This document shows positions 44,320 to 51,996 of a stretch of DNA of 51,996 nucleotides, piece after piece (position 1 is the first letter of the stretch; every line of letters starts with the position of its first letter). Source of the DNA: Nocardia niwae NBRC 108934 = DSM 45340 (GTDB lineage Bacteria > Actinomycetota > Actinomycetes > Mycobacteriales > Mycobacteriaceae); contig NZ_BDCK01000051.1 in NCBI RefSeq assembly GCF_001613465.1, positions 1 to 51,996 on the forward strand, written 5' to 3'. Below the pieces are notes generated by a model. The model was not told where the DNA came from and searched no databases. It saw only the letters and a list, made by a program, of their open reading frames with translations. The position numbers were made by a program, and so were the translations under genes.

Positions 44320-44769
44320 TCACCCGTAGGCGATCTTTTCCAGTAGATCCAGCGCTTCATGCACCTTGCTCCGTTCGTCGGGTGGCAAGCTCTCCGATAG
44401 GAGACGCGCGAGAGTGATGTTCAGCGACCCCCGTTGCCCGCGCACCCAGGCCAGACCGTCGTCGGTGAGTATCAGGTTCACGCGGCGTCCGTCGACCGGA
44501 TCGCGTACGCCGACGATCAGCCCCTGATCTCGTAACCCGTCGACGACATTGCGCATGGTCTGCGGGCGCAGCATCTCCAGGCGAGCCAGATCGACAGCGG
44601 CCATGGCTCCGCCTCGATGCAACCGTCCCAGCACCGCCCACTGCGTCGCGGACAATCGACACTCATTCGGATCACTCCGGATGCGGCGCAAAATCACGGT
44701 CAATGCGATGCGCAGGCGCGCGGCTGTGGCGGCCAGTGCTGTGGGGTCCGCGACATCAACGGCCGACAT
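44320..44769 (-). CDS. MarR-family transcriptional regulator
   Basis: 149 residues from ATG 44769, the usual MarR length; longer in-frame extensions are Arg- and Pro-rich and look non-coding. The winged helix-turn-helix spans about residues 35-110: ECRLSATQWAVLGRLHRGGAMAAVDLARLEMLRPQTMRNVVDGL, then the wing with DPVDGRRVNLILTDDG. MarR dimers repress adjacent genes and respond to phenolic compounds, drugs or oxidants. The ribosome binding site is weak. It is transcribed in the same direction as the PucR-like gene 214 bases downstream, so the two could be linked. No divergent target gene is obvious. Confidence 0.88.
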   Translation of the reverse strand: MSAVDVADPTALAATAARLRIALTVILRRIRSDPNECRLSATQWAVLGRLHRGGAMAAVDLARLEMLRPQTMRNVVDGLRDQGLIVGVRDPVDGRRVNLILTDDGLAWVRGQRGSLNITLARLLSESLPPDERSKVHEALDLLEKIAYG

Positions 44770-45112
44770 GCAACTACTCACTCTCACCCGATCGGAAGCG
44801 AATTGTGGGTGGCGTTCTGCCTCGACACCGCCCGCCGGGTGCTTGATCACGTCGAGGGCCGATGCGCCGCCCGGGCAGCTCCCTCCGCGCCTGGTGACCG
44901 GCCGGTGTGCGGGGCTGTTCCCCCGATCCCGGCGCCGACCCCCACGATCAGCGAGGGATGGTGCCCAACCCGGGCGGTCTTCGGTGTGCCTTGCCGGGCG
45001 TCGCTCAACCGGCGGCCACGTTGCGCAGGCTGCGCGGCGGTGACGGCTCGAACCGGGCAGCGCGCCGTGGTGCTCACCCTGGACCGTGTCGGCACCGCCG
45101 CGTGCCACTCCG
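44770..45112. other. Intergenic stretch between marR and the secreted peptide gene
   Basis: Frames here on both strands are Arg/Pro/Ala-rich and lack ribosome binding sites. It should carry the marR promoter near its left end. I see no convincing palindrome or terminator. Confidence 0.4.
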
Positions 45113-45295
45113 CTAGCCGATAGGCAGGCAGAAGGTGTTCTCGGCCGAGCCAAGGGGGATGGGAATACACAATTCCACCGAGCCCGTGACGGGGGTGGCC
45201 GCGGCCGCATCCGCCGAGGCTGTGCCGACACCGAGGGCGGTGGCCGATAGTGCGAATGCGGCCACGGCGAGCGGGCGGATAATTCTCGAGTTCAT
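45113..45295 (-). CDS. Small secreted two-cysteine peptide
   Basis: 60 residues from ATG 45295; GAGGA lies 7 bases upstream, which favours this start over one 8 codons earlier. Residues 1-28 form a signal peptide: basic MNSRIIR, a hydrophobic run (LAVAAFALSATALGV) and an A-S-A cleavage site at 26-28. The predicted mature peptide has 32 residues, is rich in Ala, Pro and Ile, and has two cysteines (43 and 56) that could form one disulfide once exported. Tiny exported peptides of this kind are common in Nocardia and Mycobacterium, mostly without known function. It is not an obvious bacteriocin or lasso precursor, as no processing or modification gene is adjacent. Confidence 0.7.
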   Translation of the reverse strand: MNSRIIRPLAVAAFALSATALGVGTASADAAAATPVTGSVELCIPIPLGSAENTFCLPIG

Positions 45296-45884
45296 GCAGT
45301 CATCCTCAGTCGTGTTCATGGAGAATTTCCCGGGTTCGGGACGGAACGATCAGATCACGAACTCGAGGGCCCTTCCAGGTCCTTTTCCAGAATTTGGATT
45401 TCTAGATCAACTCTTTCCTCAGTCGTCGTAGATCATCACAGTAATCAGTGGCATCAACACTAACTGTGACCCGAATACACACGATAGTTCTGCTCATTGC
45501 TTGTGGCCTTTCGTCGCCCGGCATCGAATATGCCGACGTCGACCATGAGTGCCTGTCGTGCTACACCCGGTCCCTGCACTGCCGGGTGAAACCTCTGCAC
45601 AGCGGCGGTATCTGCCGGCGCAGGTAACTCATTTCTGAAGCAAAATTTGCCCGGGGACGCGTTGTGATGCCGAGGAAGATGCTTTCCCTCGGAATAGTGC
45701 CGGTCACAAACATTCGTTCGTCCCGTTTTCCACTGCGCTTTTGCCAGTACGTTGATCTTGGAAAACTCCCATGGCGGAGAGGCTGCGGGCACTGATTTCC
45801 GGGAATCGTGCCGCAGCTGTTCGGGATGCCTGGAGAACATGTTCGACCGACCAGACCGGCCCGTAGGCCTGGTGAAGGAGAAAT
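45296..45884. other. Long AT-richer intergenic region, divergent promoter area
   Basis: This 589-base stretch separates the secreted peptide gene (minus) from the SulP gene (plus), so it should contain both promoters. It is visibly richer in A and T than its surroundings, above all at 45380-45500 and 45640-45770. Frames within it on either strand lack ribosome binding sites and look random. No clear operator or RNA structure was recognised. Confidence 0.45.
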
Positions 45885-48095
45885 ATGCCCACCGACACCG
45901 ATGCGAACCCCCTATCGGCCGCTCCGCCGGGGAGCGCCTGGTCCGATCGACTTTTGTCGATCTCCCGGCATGATCTGCCCGCCTCGATCGTGGTGTTCCT
46001 CGTCGCCCTGCCGTTGTCGCTGGGCATTGCCATCGCCTCGGACGCCCCGATTGCCGCCGGCCTGATCGCGGCCGCCGTGGGTGGCATCGTGGTCGGCTTC
46101 CTCGGTGGGAGCCCGCTGCAGGTCAGCGGGCCGGCGGCCGGGCTCACCGTGGTCGTCGCCGAGACCATTCATCAGTTCGGCTGGAAGACGACCTGTTTCA
46201 TCACCACTGCGGCCGGCCTGTTGCAGATCCTGTTCGGATTGAGCCGGATCGCGCGTGCCGCGCTGGCGATCGCACCGGTCGTCGTGCATGCCATGCTCGC
46301 CGGTATCGGAGTCACCATCGCGCTGCAACAGGTGCACGTGCTGCTGGGTGGGGCGTCGCGCACCTCGGCCTTCGAGAACATCACCGAACTCCCCGGTCAG
46401 CTGCTGAACGCGCACGGTGACGACTTCGTCGTCGGCGTGATCGTCATCGGTATCATCGTCGCCTGGCGACGGGTACCCGACAGGGTTGGCCTGATCCCGG
46501 GCCCGCTGGTCGCGGTGCTGATGGGTACGGCGCTTTCGCTGGTGCTGCCCGGTAGTCCGGACCGCATCGAGATCGACAGCTCGCTGTTCGACGCCACCGG
46601 CCTGCCTGTCCCACCCAGCGGCAACTGGGCCGGAGTAGCGCTGGCGGCGCTTACCATCGCCTTGATCGCCGGCGTGGAGAGCCTGCTCTCGGCGGTCGCG
46701 GTGGACAAGCTGCACACCGGCAGGCGGACCAACTTCGACCGTGAGCTGGTGGCTCAGGGCGCGGCCAACATGACCTCCGGCATCCTCGGTGGACTCCCGG
46801 TCACGGGCGTGATCGTGCGCAGCTCCACCAACGTGGCCGCCGGTGCACGCACCCAGGCCTCGGCGATTCTGCACGGCGCGTGGATCCTGGTGTTCTCCAT
46901 CGCGCTTGTCGGCGTCGTACAGCAGGTCCCGAAGTCGGCGCTGGCCGGGTTGCTCGTCGTGGTGGGTGTCCAGCTGGTGAAACTGGCGCACATCCAGCTC
47001 GCCCATCGCACCGGCGACCTGGCGGTATACGCGGTGACCATGGTCTGCGTAGTCTTCCTGAATCTGCTGGAGGGCGTGCTGATCGGCCTGGCCGTGGCGT
47101 TCGCGATGTTGCTGCGGCGAGTGGTGAAGGTATCGGTACAGGTCGCGCCGGAGACGGGCACCGATCGATGGGTCGTCCGCGTCGAGGGCACGTGCACCTT
47201 CCTGGCACTGCCGAAGCTGACCAAGAAACTGGCCACGGTGCCGACCGGTACCGACGTACTGGTCGAGCTGACCGTCGACTTCCTCGATCACGCCGGCTAC
47301 GAGACCATCCGCGATTGGGCCCGGCAGCACGAAAGTACCGGCGGAGAAGTGGAATTCGTCGAGATCGGTACCGCGCGCATGGAACACAGCAGGACCGGCC
47401 CGCCTCGACGCGGCCGGGCTCGCGGCATGCTCGATGAGGTACTCGGCCCGTGGCGCGACCGAAACGGCGACGCGGTCGCGGCCGGCGTGATCGCCTACCA
47501 TCGCAGCCACGCCCACGTGATCCGGCCACACCTGGACCAGCTGCGTGACCGGCAAGATCCGCACTCGTTGTTTCTCACCTGTGCCGACTCGCGCATCGTG
47601 CCCAATGTGATCACCAACAGCGGTCCTGGTGACCTGTTCACCGTCCGCAACGTCGGCAATCTGCACCCCGCGGACGGATCGGACGTCTCGGTCGAGGCGG
47701 CCCTGTCCTTCGCGGTGGACAACCTGAAGGTCCACAACGTGGTGGTGTGCGGCCATTCCTCCTGCGGTGCCATGAAGGCCCTGCTGGCCGGCGCCTCCAC
47801 CGGACCGCGACTGGACACCTGGCTCGCCCATGCCCGCCCAAGCCTGGATGCCTACCGTGCCGGGCACCCGGTGCGCGCGGCCGCGGCTGCCGCGGGTTAT
47901 GGCGAAGCCGCCCAGCTGAGCATGGTCAACATCGCCGTTCAGCTCGAGACCCTGCGACGCCACCCGGTGATCTGTCGGGCCGCCGCTGCCCGCGGCCTGA
48001 CGGTATCGGGCCTGTTCTTCGACATCTCCACCGCCTGCATGCTCGAGGTCACCACCGACGGCATCAGCGAATTCGATGTCTCCGCAGTGCGGTGA
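45885..48095 (+). CDS. SulP-family bicarbonate/anion transporter fused to STAS and beta-carbonic anhydrase domains
   Basis: 736 residues; AAGGAG at 45875-45880 lies 4 bases before the ATG. Residues 30-415 are a SulP transporter with about 11-12 membrane segments, including SGPAAGLTVVVAE near 87-99 and the AGVESLLSAVAVDKLH segment near 260-275. A STAS-like domain follows (about 420-500), then a beta-class carbonic anhydrase (about 515-735) with all zinc-site residues: C566-x-D568-R, H624 and C627. Fusions of this type in actinobacteria and pseudomonads are thought to import bicarbonate (or another anion) and interconvert it with CO2 at the cytoplasmic face. The gene converges on the kinase gene with only 8 bases between stops. 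Substrate choice, bicarbonate or sulfate, cannot be read from sequence, but the fused enzyme favours bicarbonate. Confidence 0.92.
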   Translation: MPTDTDANPLSAAPPGSAWSDRLLSISRHDLPASIVVFLVALPLSLGIAIASDAPIAAGLIAAAVGGIVVGFLGGSPLQVSGPAAGLTVVVAETIHQFGWKTTCFITTAAGLLQILFGLSRIARAALAIAPVVVHAMLAGIGVTIALQQVHVLLGGASRTSAFENITELPGQLLNAHGDDFVVGVIVIGIIVAWRRVPDRVGLIPGPLVAVLMGTALSLVLPGSPDRIEIDSSLFDATGLPVPPSGNWAGVALAALTIALIAGVESLLSAVAVDKLHTGRRTNFDRELVAQGAANMTSGILGGLPVTGVIVRSSTNVAAGARTQASAILHGAWILVFSIALVGVVQQVPKSALAGLLVVVGVQLVKLAHIQLAHRTGDLAVYAVTMVCVVFLNLLEGVLIGLAVAFAMLLRRVVKVSVQVAPETGTDRWVVRVEGTCTFLALPKLTKKLATVPTGTDVLVELTVDFLDHAGYETIRDWARQHESTGGEVEFVEIGTARMEHSRTGPPRRGRARGMLDEVLGPWRDRNGDAVAAGVIAYHRSHAHVIRPHLDQLRDRQDPHSLFLTCADSRIVPNVITNSGPGDLFTVRNVGNLHPADGSDVSVEAALSFAVDNLKVHNVVVCGHSSCGAMKALLAGASTGPRLDTWLAHARPSLDAYRAGHPVRAAAAAAGYGEAAQLSMVNIAVQLETLRRHPVICRAAAARGLTVSGLFFDISTACMLEVTTDGISEFDVSAVR

Positions 48096-48103
48096 AGACC
48101 TGG

Positions 48104-49498
48104 TCAGCGGCGAGATGGTCCGGGCAGTCGCCCGGCTCGCCACCGTGCCGTTGCTCGCCCGATCTCGGTTGCCGGCGGCTCGCCGTAGAGCCACTCACGG
48201 GCCAGTCGATGCCAATTGTTGGTCGTCTCGAGCTGTCCGAGTGCGGCGAAGGTGAACAACTCCGCCCGCCTGGAGAACACGTGCTCCGCCGGAAGCAATT
48301 GATGCCGCATACCCCGAAATTCGTCCGCCCTCGGATCGACGGCGAGGACTACCGCCGCGGTGGCGAGTTCGGGAGTGATCGTGATCTCCTCGTCGAGCAG
48401 ATGCCAGCCCGACGCCGCCCACACGTATTCCAGGCATTCCTGTGGTGTGACGCCCGCGGCCAGGTCGATGATGCCGCGGCCGACCCACGCCTGGTACAGA
48501 TCCACGGCCCGGTGTTCCGCGGCCGCCAGCAGGGACGCACGCTCGAACTCGGCATCCGCGGGATCCATTCGGTAATACAGCCCGAAATCCACGAAGACGA
48601 CGCGACCGCCTTCGTCCAGAAGGATGTTGCCGGGATGCGGGTCCCCGCAGAACTCGTAGTCGGAGAACAGCGAACCGATGTAGAAGCGGTAGATCAGCTC
48701 GCCGATCCGATCTCGGTCGGTCACGGGCAGAGCCCGCATCTCTTGGAAGGACTTCCCTTCGACGAACTCTGTCACCAGAACGTGGTGCGTGCTGTGTTCC
48801 TCGACGCTGTCGGGGACGGTGATGAAGGGATGTTCGTGGAAGCGCGCGGCGACTTCATGCTGGGTCCGCGCTTCGCGCAGGTAGTCGAGTTCGCCGCCGA
48901 TGTTGCGTGCGATCTCGTCCAGGACGGCGGCGTCGGCCGCGCTCGGCAGCACCGATCTCCACAGCTTGGCGAACAACTGCAAGTTACGCATGTCCGCCTG
49001 GACGGCCTCGTCCACACCGGGGTATTTCACCTTCACCGCGACCATTCGCCCGTCATGCAACCTCGCCCGGTACACCTGCCCGATCGAGGCCGCGGCCACC
49101 GGCGTCTCCTCGAAATCTGCGAACACTCGGGACATCGGCCCGAGATCACCCTCGAGGACCTTCCGCATCGCCCTGAACGGAACCTCCGGCGCGCGATCTC
49201 GAAGCTCGCCGAGCTTCACGCGAAACAGTTCACGGTGGGATTCGGGGACGAGGTCGACATCGAGAACCGACAGCATCTGGCCCAGCTTCATCGCCGCACC
49301 CTTCATGCCGCCGAGCACTGTGACCATCTGCTGTGCGGCTTGCAGAGTGGACCGCTCGGCGAGTATCCGACGGGCTTCGTCAGGCCGGCCGACCATGGAC
49401 AGCCGAGTTCCGACTCCACGCACAGCTTGCCCCGCGACCAGTCGACCCAGCCGACTACCCCGCAGCAATCTGCCTCTGGGCAGCTGACCGGCTGCCAT
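48104..49498 (-). CDS. AarF/ABC1/UbiB-family atypical kinase
   Basis: 464 residues from ATG 49498, which has GGAGG 5 bases upstream; GTG 49504 is in frame but inside that spacing. Family marks are all present: the K71-x-G-Q motif in the N-terminal extension, the Ala-rich nucleotide loop VAAASIGQVY (134-143), Lys156 in VAVKVKYPG, the CGDPHPGN catalytic loop (Asp286, Asn291) and VDFG metal-binding Asp304. This family acts as ATPase or kinase on lipid biosynthesis or quinone metabolism; in actinomycetes the substrate is unclear. The C-terminal region lacks a membrane anchor. It is divergent from a TetR gene with a perfect palindrome between, so the two are probably co-regulated. Confidence 0.9.
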   Translation of the reverse strand: MAAGQLPRGRLLRGSRLGRLVAGQAVRGVGTRLSMVGRPDEARRILAERSTLQAAQQMVTVLGGMKGAAMKLGQMLSVLDVDLVPESHRELFRVKLGELRDRAPEVPFRAMRKVLEGDLGPMSRVFADFEETPVAAASIGQVYRARLHDGRMVAVKVKYPGVDEAVQADMRNLQLFAKLWRSVLPSAADAAVLDEIARNIGGELDYLREARTQHEVAARFHEHPFITVPDSVEEHSTHHVLVTEFVEGKSFQEMRALPVTDRDRIGELIYRFYIGSLFSDYEFCGDPHPGNILLDEGGRVVFVDFGLYYRMDPADAEFERASLLAAAEHRAVDLYQAWVGRGIIDLAAGVTPQECLEYVWAASGWHLLDEEITITPELATAAVVLAVDPRADEFRGMRHQLLPAEHVFSRRAELFTFAALGQLETTNNWHRLAREWLYGEPPATEIGRATARWRAGRLPGPSRR

Positions 49499-49631
49499 CA
49501 GCACCTCCGTTGGCCAGCCCGTGACCTATCTCGCGCGCCGTGGGTGTCGGCCGTTCCCGCGACGTCGGCCGTCGATTCAACGGTCTAACAACATACAACA
49601 AGCGGCAGTGACATCCGGTAGCTGAAGCTGA

Positions 49632-49648
49632 AGTGAGCAAAGCTCACT
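49632..49648. promoter_or_regulatory. TetR operator candidate AGTGAGC-AAA-GCTCACT
   Basis: A perfect inverted repeat with 7-base arms (49632-49638 and 49642-49648) lies between the divergent AarF-like kinase and TetR genes, 26 bases before ATG 49675. Its presence also argues against the alternative GTG start at 49633, which would put the operator inside the coding frame. Confidence 0.8.
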
Positions 49649-49674
49649 CTTCGCCCACGAGACAGGGAAGTGTG

Positions 49675-50322
49675 ATGCCGCAGAAGGCTGCCCGACAGCG
49701 CCGTCGCCCGACCCAGCAGCGCGCGAAGGAAACGAGGGAGCAGATACTCGACACCGCGGCGCGGTTGTTCGGTGAGTGCGGCATCGCTGAAACCTCGACG
49801 AACCGGATCGCGGCGGCGGCCGGGTTGAGCATCGGTACGGTCTACCGGTACTTCCCCGATCGGGCTGCAATCATCGATGAGCTTCGCGAGCGCCTTTTCG
49901 ACAACGCGGAACGGCGCTTGACCCGCTGGGTATCCGACTTGTCGAAGCGCCCGATTCCCAAGCTGCTCCCATTGGTTCCGAAAGTGCCCACCGAGATGCT
50001 GGAGCTGCTCACCGAGGAGCTGGGCGCCAACGCGCATCTGGTGCGCGTGCTGGGCGGCGAAGTTCAATGCCGTGGCAGCGGCATTCCCGAGTTCGAAGCG
50101 CGTCTGCGTCCGCTGGTAAAGGTGCTGTTGATCCAGTTGCTCGGCCCGGGAGACGATCACAGGTATGACGTGATGGCATACGTGCTGGTCGACATCGGCT
50201 TCACGGCGGTGCTGCGCGCAACGGCCCGGGAGATCCACGGCCATGAACGCCGCGAGGCCATCACGATGACCGCTCGGATCATCTGCGCATGGCTCGAGTC
50301 CGAAATACGGCGGCTCAACTGA
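49675..50322 (+). CDS. TetR-family transcriptional repressor
   Basis: 215 residues from ATG 49675, with AGGGAAG 4 bases upstream. After a basic tail (KAARQRRRPTQQRAKETR) comes a canonical TetR helix-turn-helix: REQILDTAARLFGECG, then NRIAAAAGLSIGTVYRYFPDR (about residues 20-68). The C-terminal ligand domain resembles the TetR_C group found beside lipid-metabolism genes, but I cannot assign a ligand. The operator 26 bases upstream lies between this gene and the divergent AarF-like kinase, so it probably represses both. Codon use matches its neighbours. Confidence 0.9.
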   Translation: MPQKAARQRRRPTQQRAKETREQILDTAARLFGECGIAETSTNRIAAAAGLSIGTVYRYFPDRAAIIDELRERLFDNAERRLTRWVSDLSKRPIPKLLPLVPKVPTEMLELLTEELGANAHLVRVLGGEVQCRGSGIPEFEARLRPLVKVLLIQLLGPGDDHRYDVMAYVLVDIGFTAVLRATAREIHGHERREAITMTARIICAWLESEIRRLN

Positions 50323-50798
50323 TCTTACGACCCTGAGCTCGGCGGACCGGACTGTATCTCGCCGGCCATTCGATCGCCCGCGAGCTGCTGGACGACCTAG
50401 GGACCCCGCACCGAATCCCCTGATCGGACTGCGGCGACGGGCGTCCACGGTTGGCTCCAGCGGCAGCAAGTACGCGCAATTTCTGACCGACGTTCGTTGC
50501 GCGCTCGACCTGTGAGCGTCACAGCAAATAGTGAGCAATCGCTTCACGCAACGAGCTGGATATCTCTTCGAAGGTCATGCGAACGATCTTCCGCCGCATG
50601 TTGCCGCCGTGATCCACCGCCGGCAATGGGTTGCCAAAGAAGAGTGGAAGGTGAGTTCCGGATCCTCTTATCGTTGGACCACGACCGATCAGGCCACAGG
50701 TCGAAAGCGATCGCCGTGGGAGTTCGGCCGCCTGGCACGGCTGCCGACCGCACCATCGGCCGGTAGAACCGCAGCAACTGGGCGGAAGGGAGTCGACG
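50323..50798. other. Intergenic stretch between tetR and the second PucR-like gene
   Basis: No frame combines a start, a ribosome binding site and protein-like composition. Two scraps look faintly coding: plus-strand codons at 50337-50420 (RTGLYLAGHSIARELLDDL, then stop, no start) and a 26-codon minus-strand frame ending at 50519. Both could be remnants of lost genes. The promoter of the downstream regulator should be here. Confidence 0.4.
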
Positions 50799-51996
50799 AT
50801 GACAGCCAACGGGGCACTCCGGCGTGGATCGACCGTCTCGGGCGAACCGATGCCGTTCCCCGCACAAGGCGTGCAGCAGTTGGTCGGGCAGTCTGGCGAC
50901 AACGTGATGGCACGCGCCGTGCTGCCCGGTGACGATGTCGCCCGGGTCTGCCTCGAGCTGTCGGTCAGCATGTTGGACGGGCAGGACATTCCGGCGAAGA
51001 CCGCCCGGCTGGCCGATGCGGCAACCGACTGGGCCCGCGACGGCATGCCGATCGACACGGTCATGCATTCCATCCATCAAGGATTGAAGCTCGGTATGGA
51101 TCTCGTCTTCGCGAACGGGACGGTGCGGGACTACGCCGATCTGGTACACGGCATGAAACTGGTCGTGGAAAGGCTCGACATCATGTGCGCCACCGTCGCC
51201 CGCGCGTATGTCCGTGAGCACAAGGCGGCGGTCGGTGAGCGGCACACTGCCGTCCACGCTCTGACCTCCGCGCTGCTGGGGGGATATTCCACCGCACTGA
51301 CGGCCCGCGCGGACGGAATCGGCATCGCCGAGGAGTATTCGGTACTGGCAGTGGATGTTCCGAAACATCCGGACGAGGAGCATCCGATGCTCGACGGCAA
51401 GGTCGTAGCCCGCCGCAAACTGCGCCGCCTGCAAGCCGAACTCGCCAGCCGCTGCGGCGAGAATGCACTCGCGCTGCTGAGTGTCGACGGCGGGACGATT
51501 CTGATCCCGACTCCGACGCTGAACGACGAGCGCCTCGACGAACTGCTCGCCCAGCTGTCGGCGGCCGCGCGCGTACCGGTGACAGCGGTCGTTGTCACAG
51601 CGTCGGCCGCGTTGGTGCCCGGCGCAGCCGACCGCGCCCACGAACTGCTCGACACGGTGCGTCGGCTGCAATACGCCCCCGGTCTGTACCGTTTCGCCGA
51701 TATGGCGCTGGAATACCAGCTGACCCGGCCGGGTCCGGGTCGTGAAACTCTCGGGTCGCTGCTGAACCCCCTCGACGAGTACCCCGAGCTGCTCCAAACC
51801 TTGCGGAGCTATATCAGCAACAACCTCAATCGCCAACGCACCGCCCGCTCGTTGCAGATCCACACCAACACCGTCGACTATCGGCTCAGGCGCATCAGCC
51901 AGGTCACCGGACTCGACCCCACCACCACGTCGGGAGTGTGGCAGCTGCGTTCGGCGCTCATCGCCCGCACGTTCAGCAAGCACAGCCAACCCGATA
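50799..51996 (+). CDS. PucR/CdaR-type transcriptional regulator (copy 2, 3'-partial)
   Basis: The frame runs from ATG 50799 off the right edge with no stop; AGGGAG at 50787-50792 lies 6 bases before the start. The 399 visible residues align along their length with the regulator at 42834-44105: CLELSVSMLDG against CLELAVSMLDG, VVARRKLRRLQAEL against VVARRKLRRVQAEL, LLSVDGGTILIP, ALEYQLTRPGPG, and the helix-turn-helix NLNRQRTARSLQIHTNTVDYRLRRI. It has already passed the point where copy 1 ends (LIARTFSK), so only a few residues are likely missing. The N-terminus is shorter than in copy 1: the segment matching RALSRQMVGHFVETVAP is poorly conserved. Role and signal are unknown; a divergent or downstream target may lie outside the window. 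Confidence 0.85.
   Translation, partial: MTANGALRRGSTVSGEPMPFPAQGVQQLVGQSGDNVMARAVLPGDDVARVCLELSVSMLDGQDIPAKTARLADAATDWARDGMPIDTVMHSIHQGLKLGMDLVFANGTVRDYADLVHGMKLVVERLDIMCATVARAYVREHKAAVGERHTAVHALTSALLGGYSTALTARADGIGIAEEYSVLAVDVPKHPDEEHPMLDGKVVARRKLRRLQAELASRCGENALALLSVDGGTILIPTPTLNDERLDELLAQLSAAARVPVTAVVVTASAALVPGAADRAHELLDTVRRLQYAPGLYRFADMALEYQLTRPGPGRETLGSLLNPLDEYPELLQTLRSYISNNLNRQRTARSLQIHTNTVDYRLRRISQVTGLDPTTTSGVWQLRSALIARTFSKHSQPD

Noticed and set aside
50519..50596. 26-codon minus-strand frame (MRRKIVRMTFEEISSSLREAI...)
   Set aside because: Protein-like composition, but there is no clear ribosome binding site and nothing to compare it with.

Overview
The window is high-GC DNA with actinomycete codon usage and ribosome binding sites. 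It most likely comes from Nocardia or a close relative. The pointers are a large modular type I polyketide synthase (PKS), two paralogous PucR/CdaR-type regulators, a SulP-carbonic anhydrase fusion, an AarF/ABC1 kinase and a small secreted peptide. The genus is an inference from gene content; no rRNA or tRNA is present to fix it.

Bases 1-37,203 hold a plus-strand PKS operon. Gene 1 (5'-truncated, to 9352) carries the end of one AT-DH-KR-ACP module, a complete KS-AT-DH-KR-ACP module and a C-terminal thioesterase, so it is the last protein of the assembly line. Gene 2 (9406-25836) starts with a loading module whose ketosynthase has Gln in place of the active-site Cys (KSQ), followed by two fully reducing modules (KS-AT-DH-ER-KR-ACP). 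Gene 3 (25861-36660) has an N-terminal docking helix and two KS-AT-DH-KR-ACP modules. A PaaI-like hotdog thioesterase (36670-37203) closes the operon at a strong hairpin terminator. Gene order (end, start, middle) is not colinear with the chemistry. Reading the domains, a propionyl starter gains one methyl-branched saturated unit, one saturated unit, then conjugated double bonds: a branched-tail polyenoic chain with no hydroxyl groups from the visible modules.

Convergent to the operon is a FadH-type 2,4-dienoyl-CoA reductase (37253-39283) whose catalytic Tyr is replaced by Phe. Next comes a TetR regulator divergent from an alpha/beta hydrolase-DUF6817 fusion, with two matched operators (ACCTTG-N6-CAAGGT) between them. 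A poorly populated stretch follows (41.4-42.8 kb) with a small acidic D-x-D-x-D-G protein and a small hypothetical gene.

From 42.8 kb the content is regulatory and general: a PucR-like regulator, a MarR regulator, a 60-residue secreted peptide, the SulP-STAS-carbonic anhydrase fusion, an AarF-family kinase divergent from a TetR regulator around a perfect palindrome, and a second PucR-like regulator that runs off the right edge. No RNA genes, insertion sequences, CRISPR arrays or attachment sites were recognised. The left edge cuts the PKS, so the number of modules upstream is unknown.
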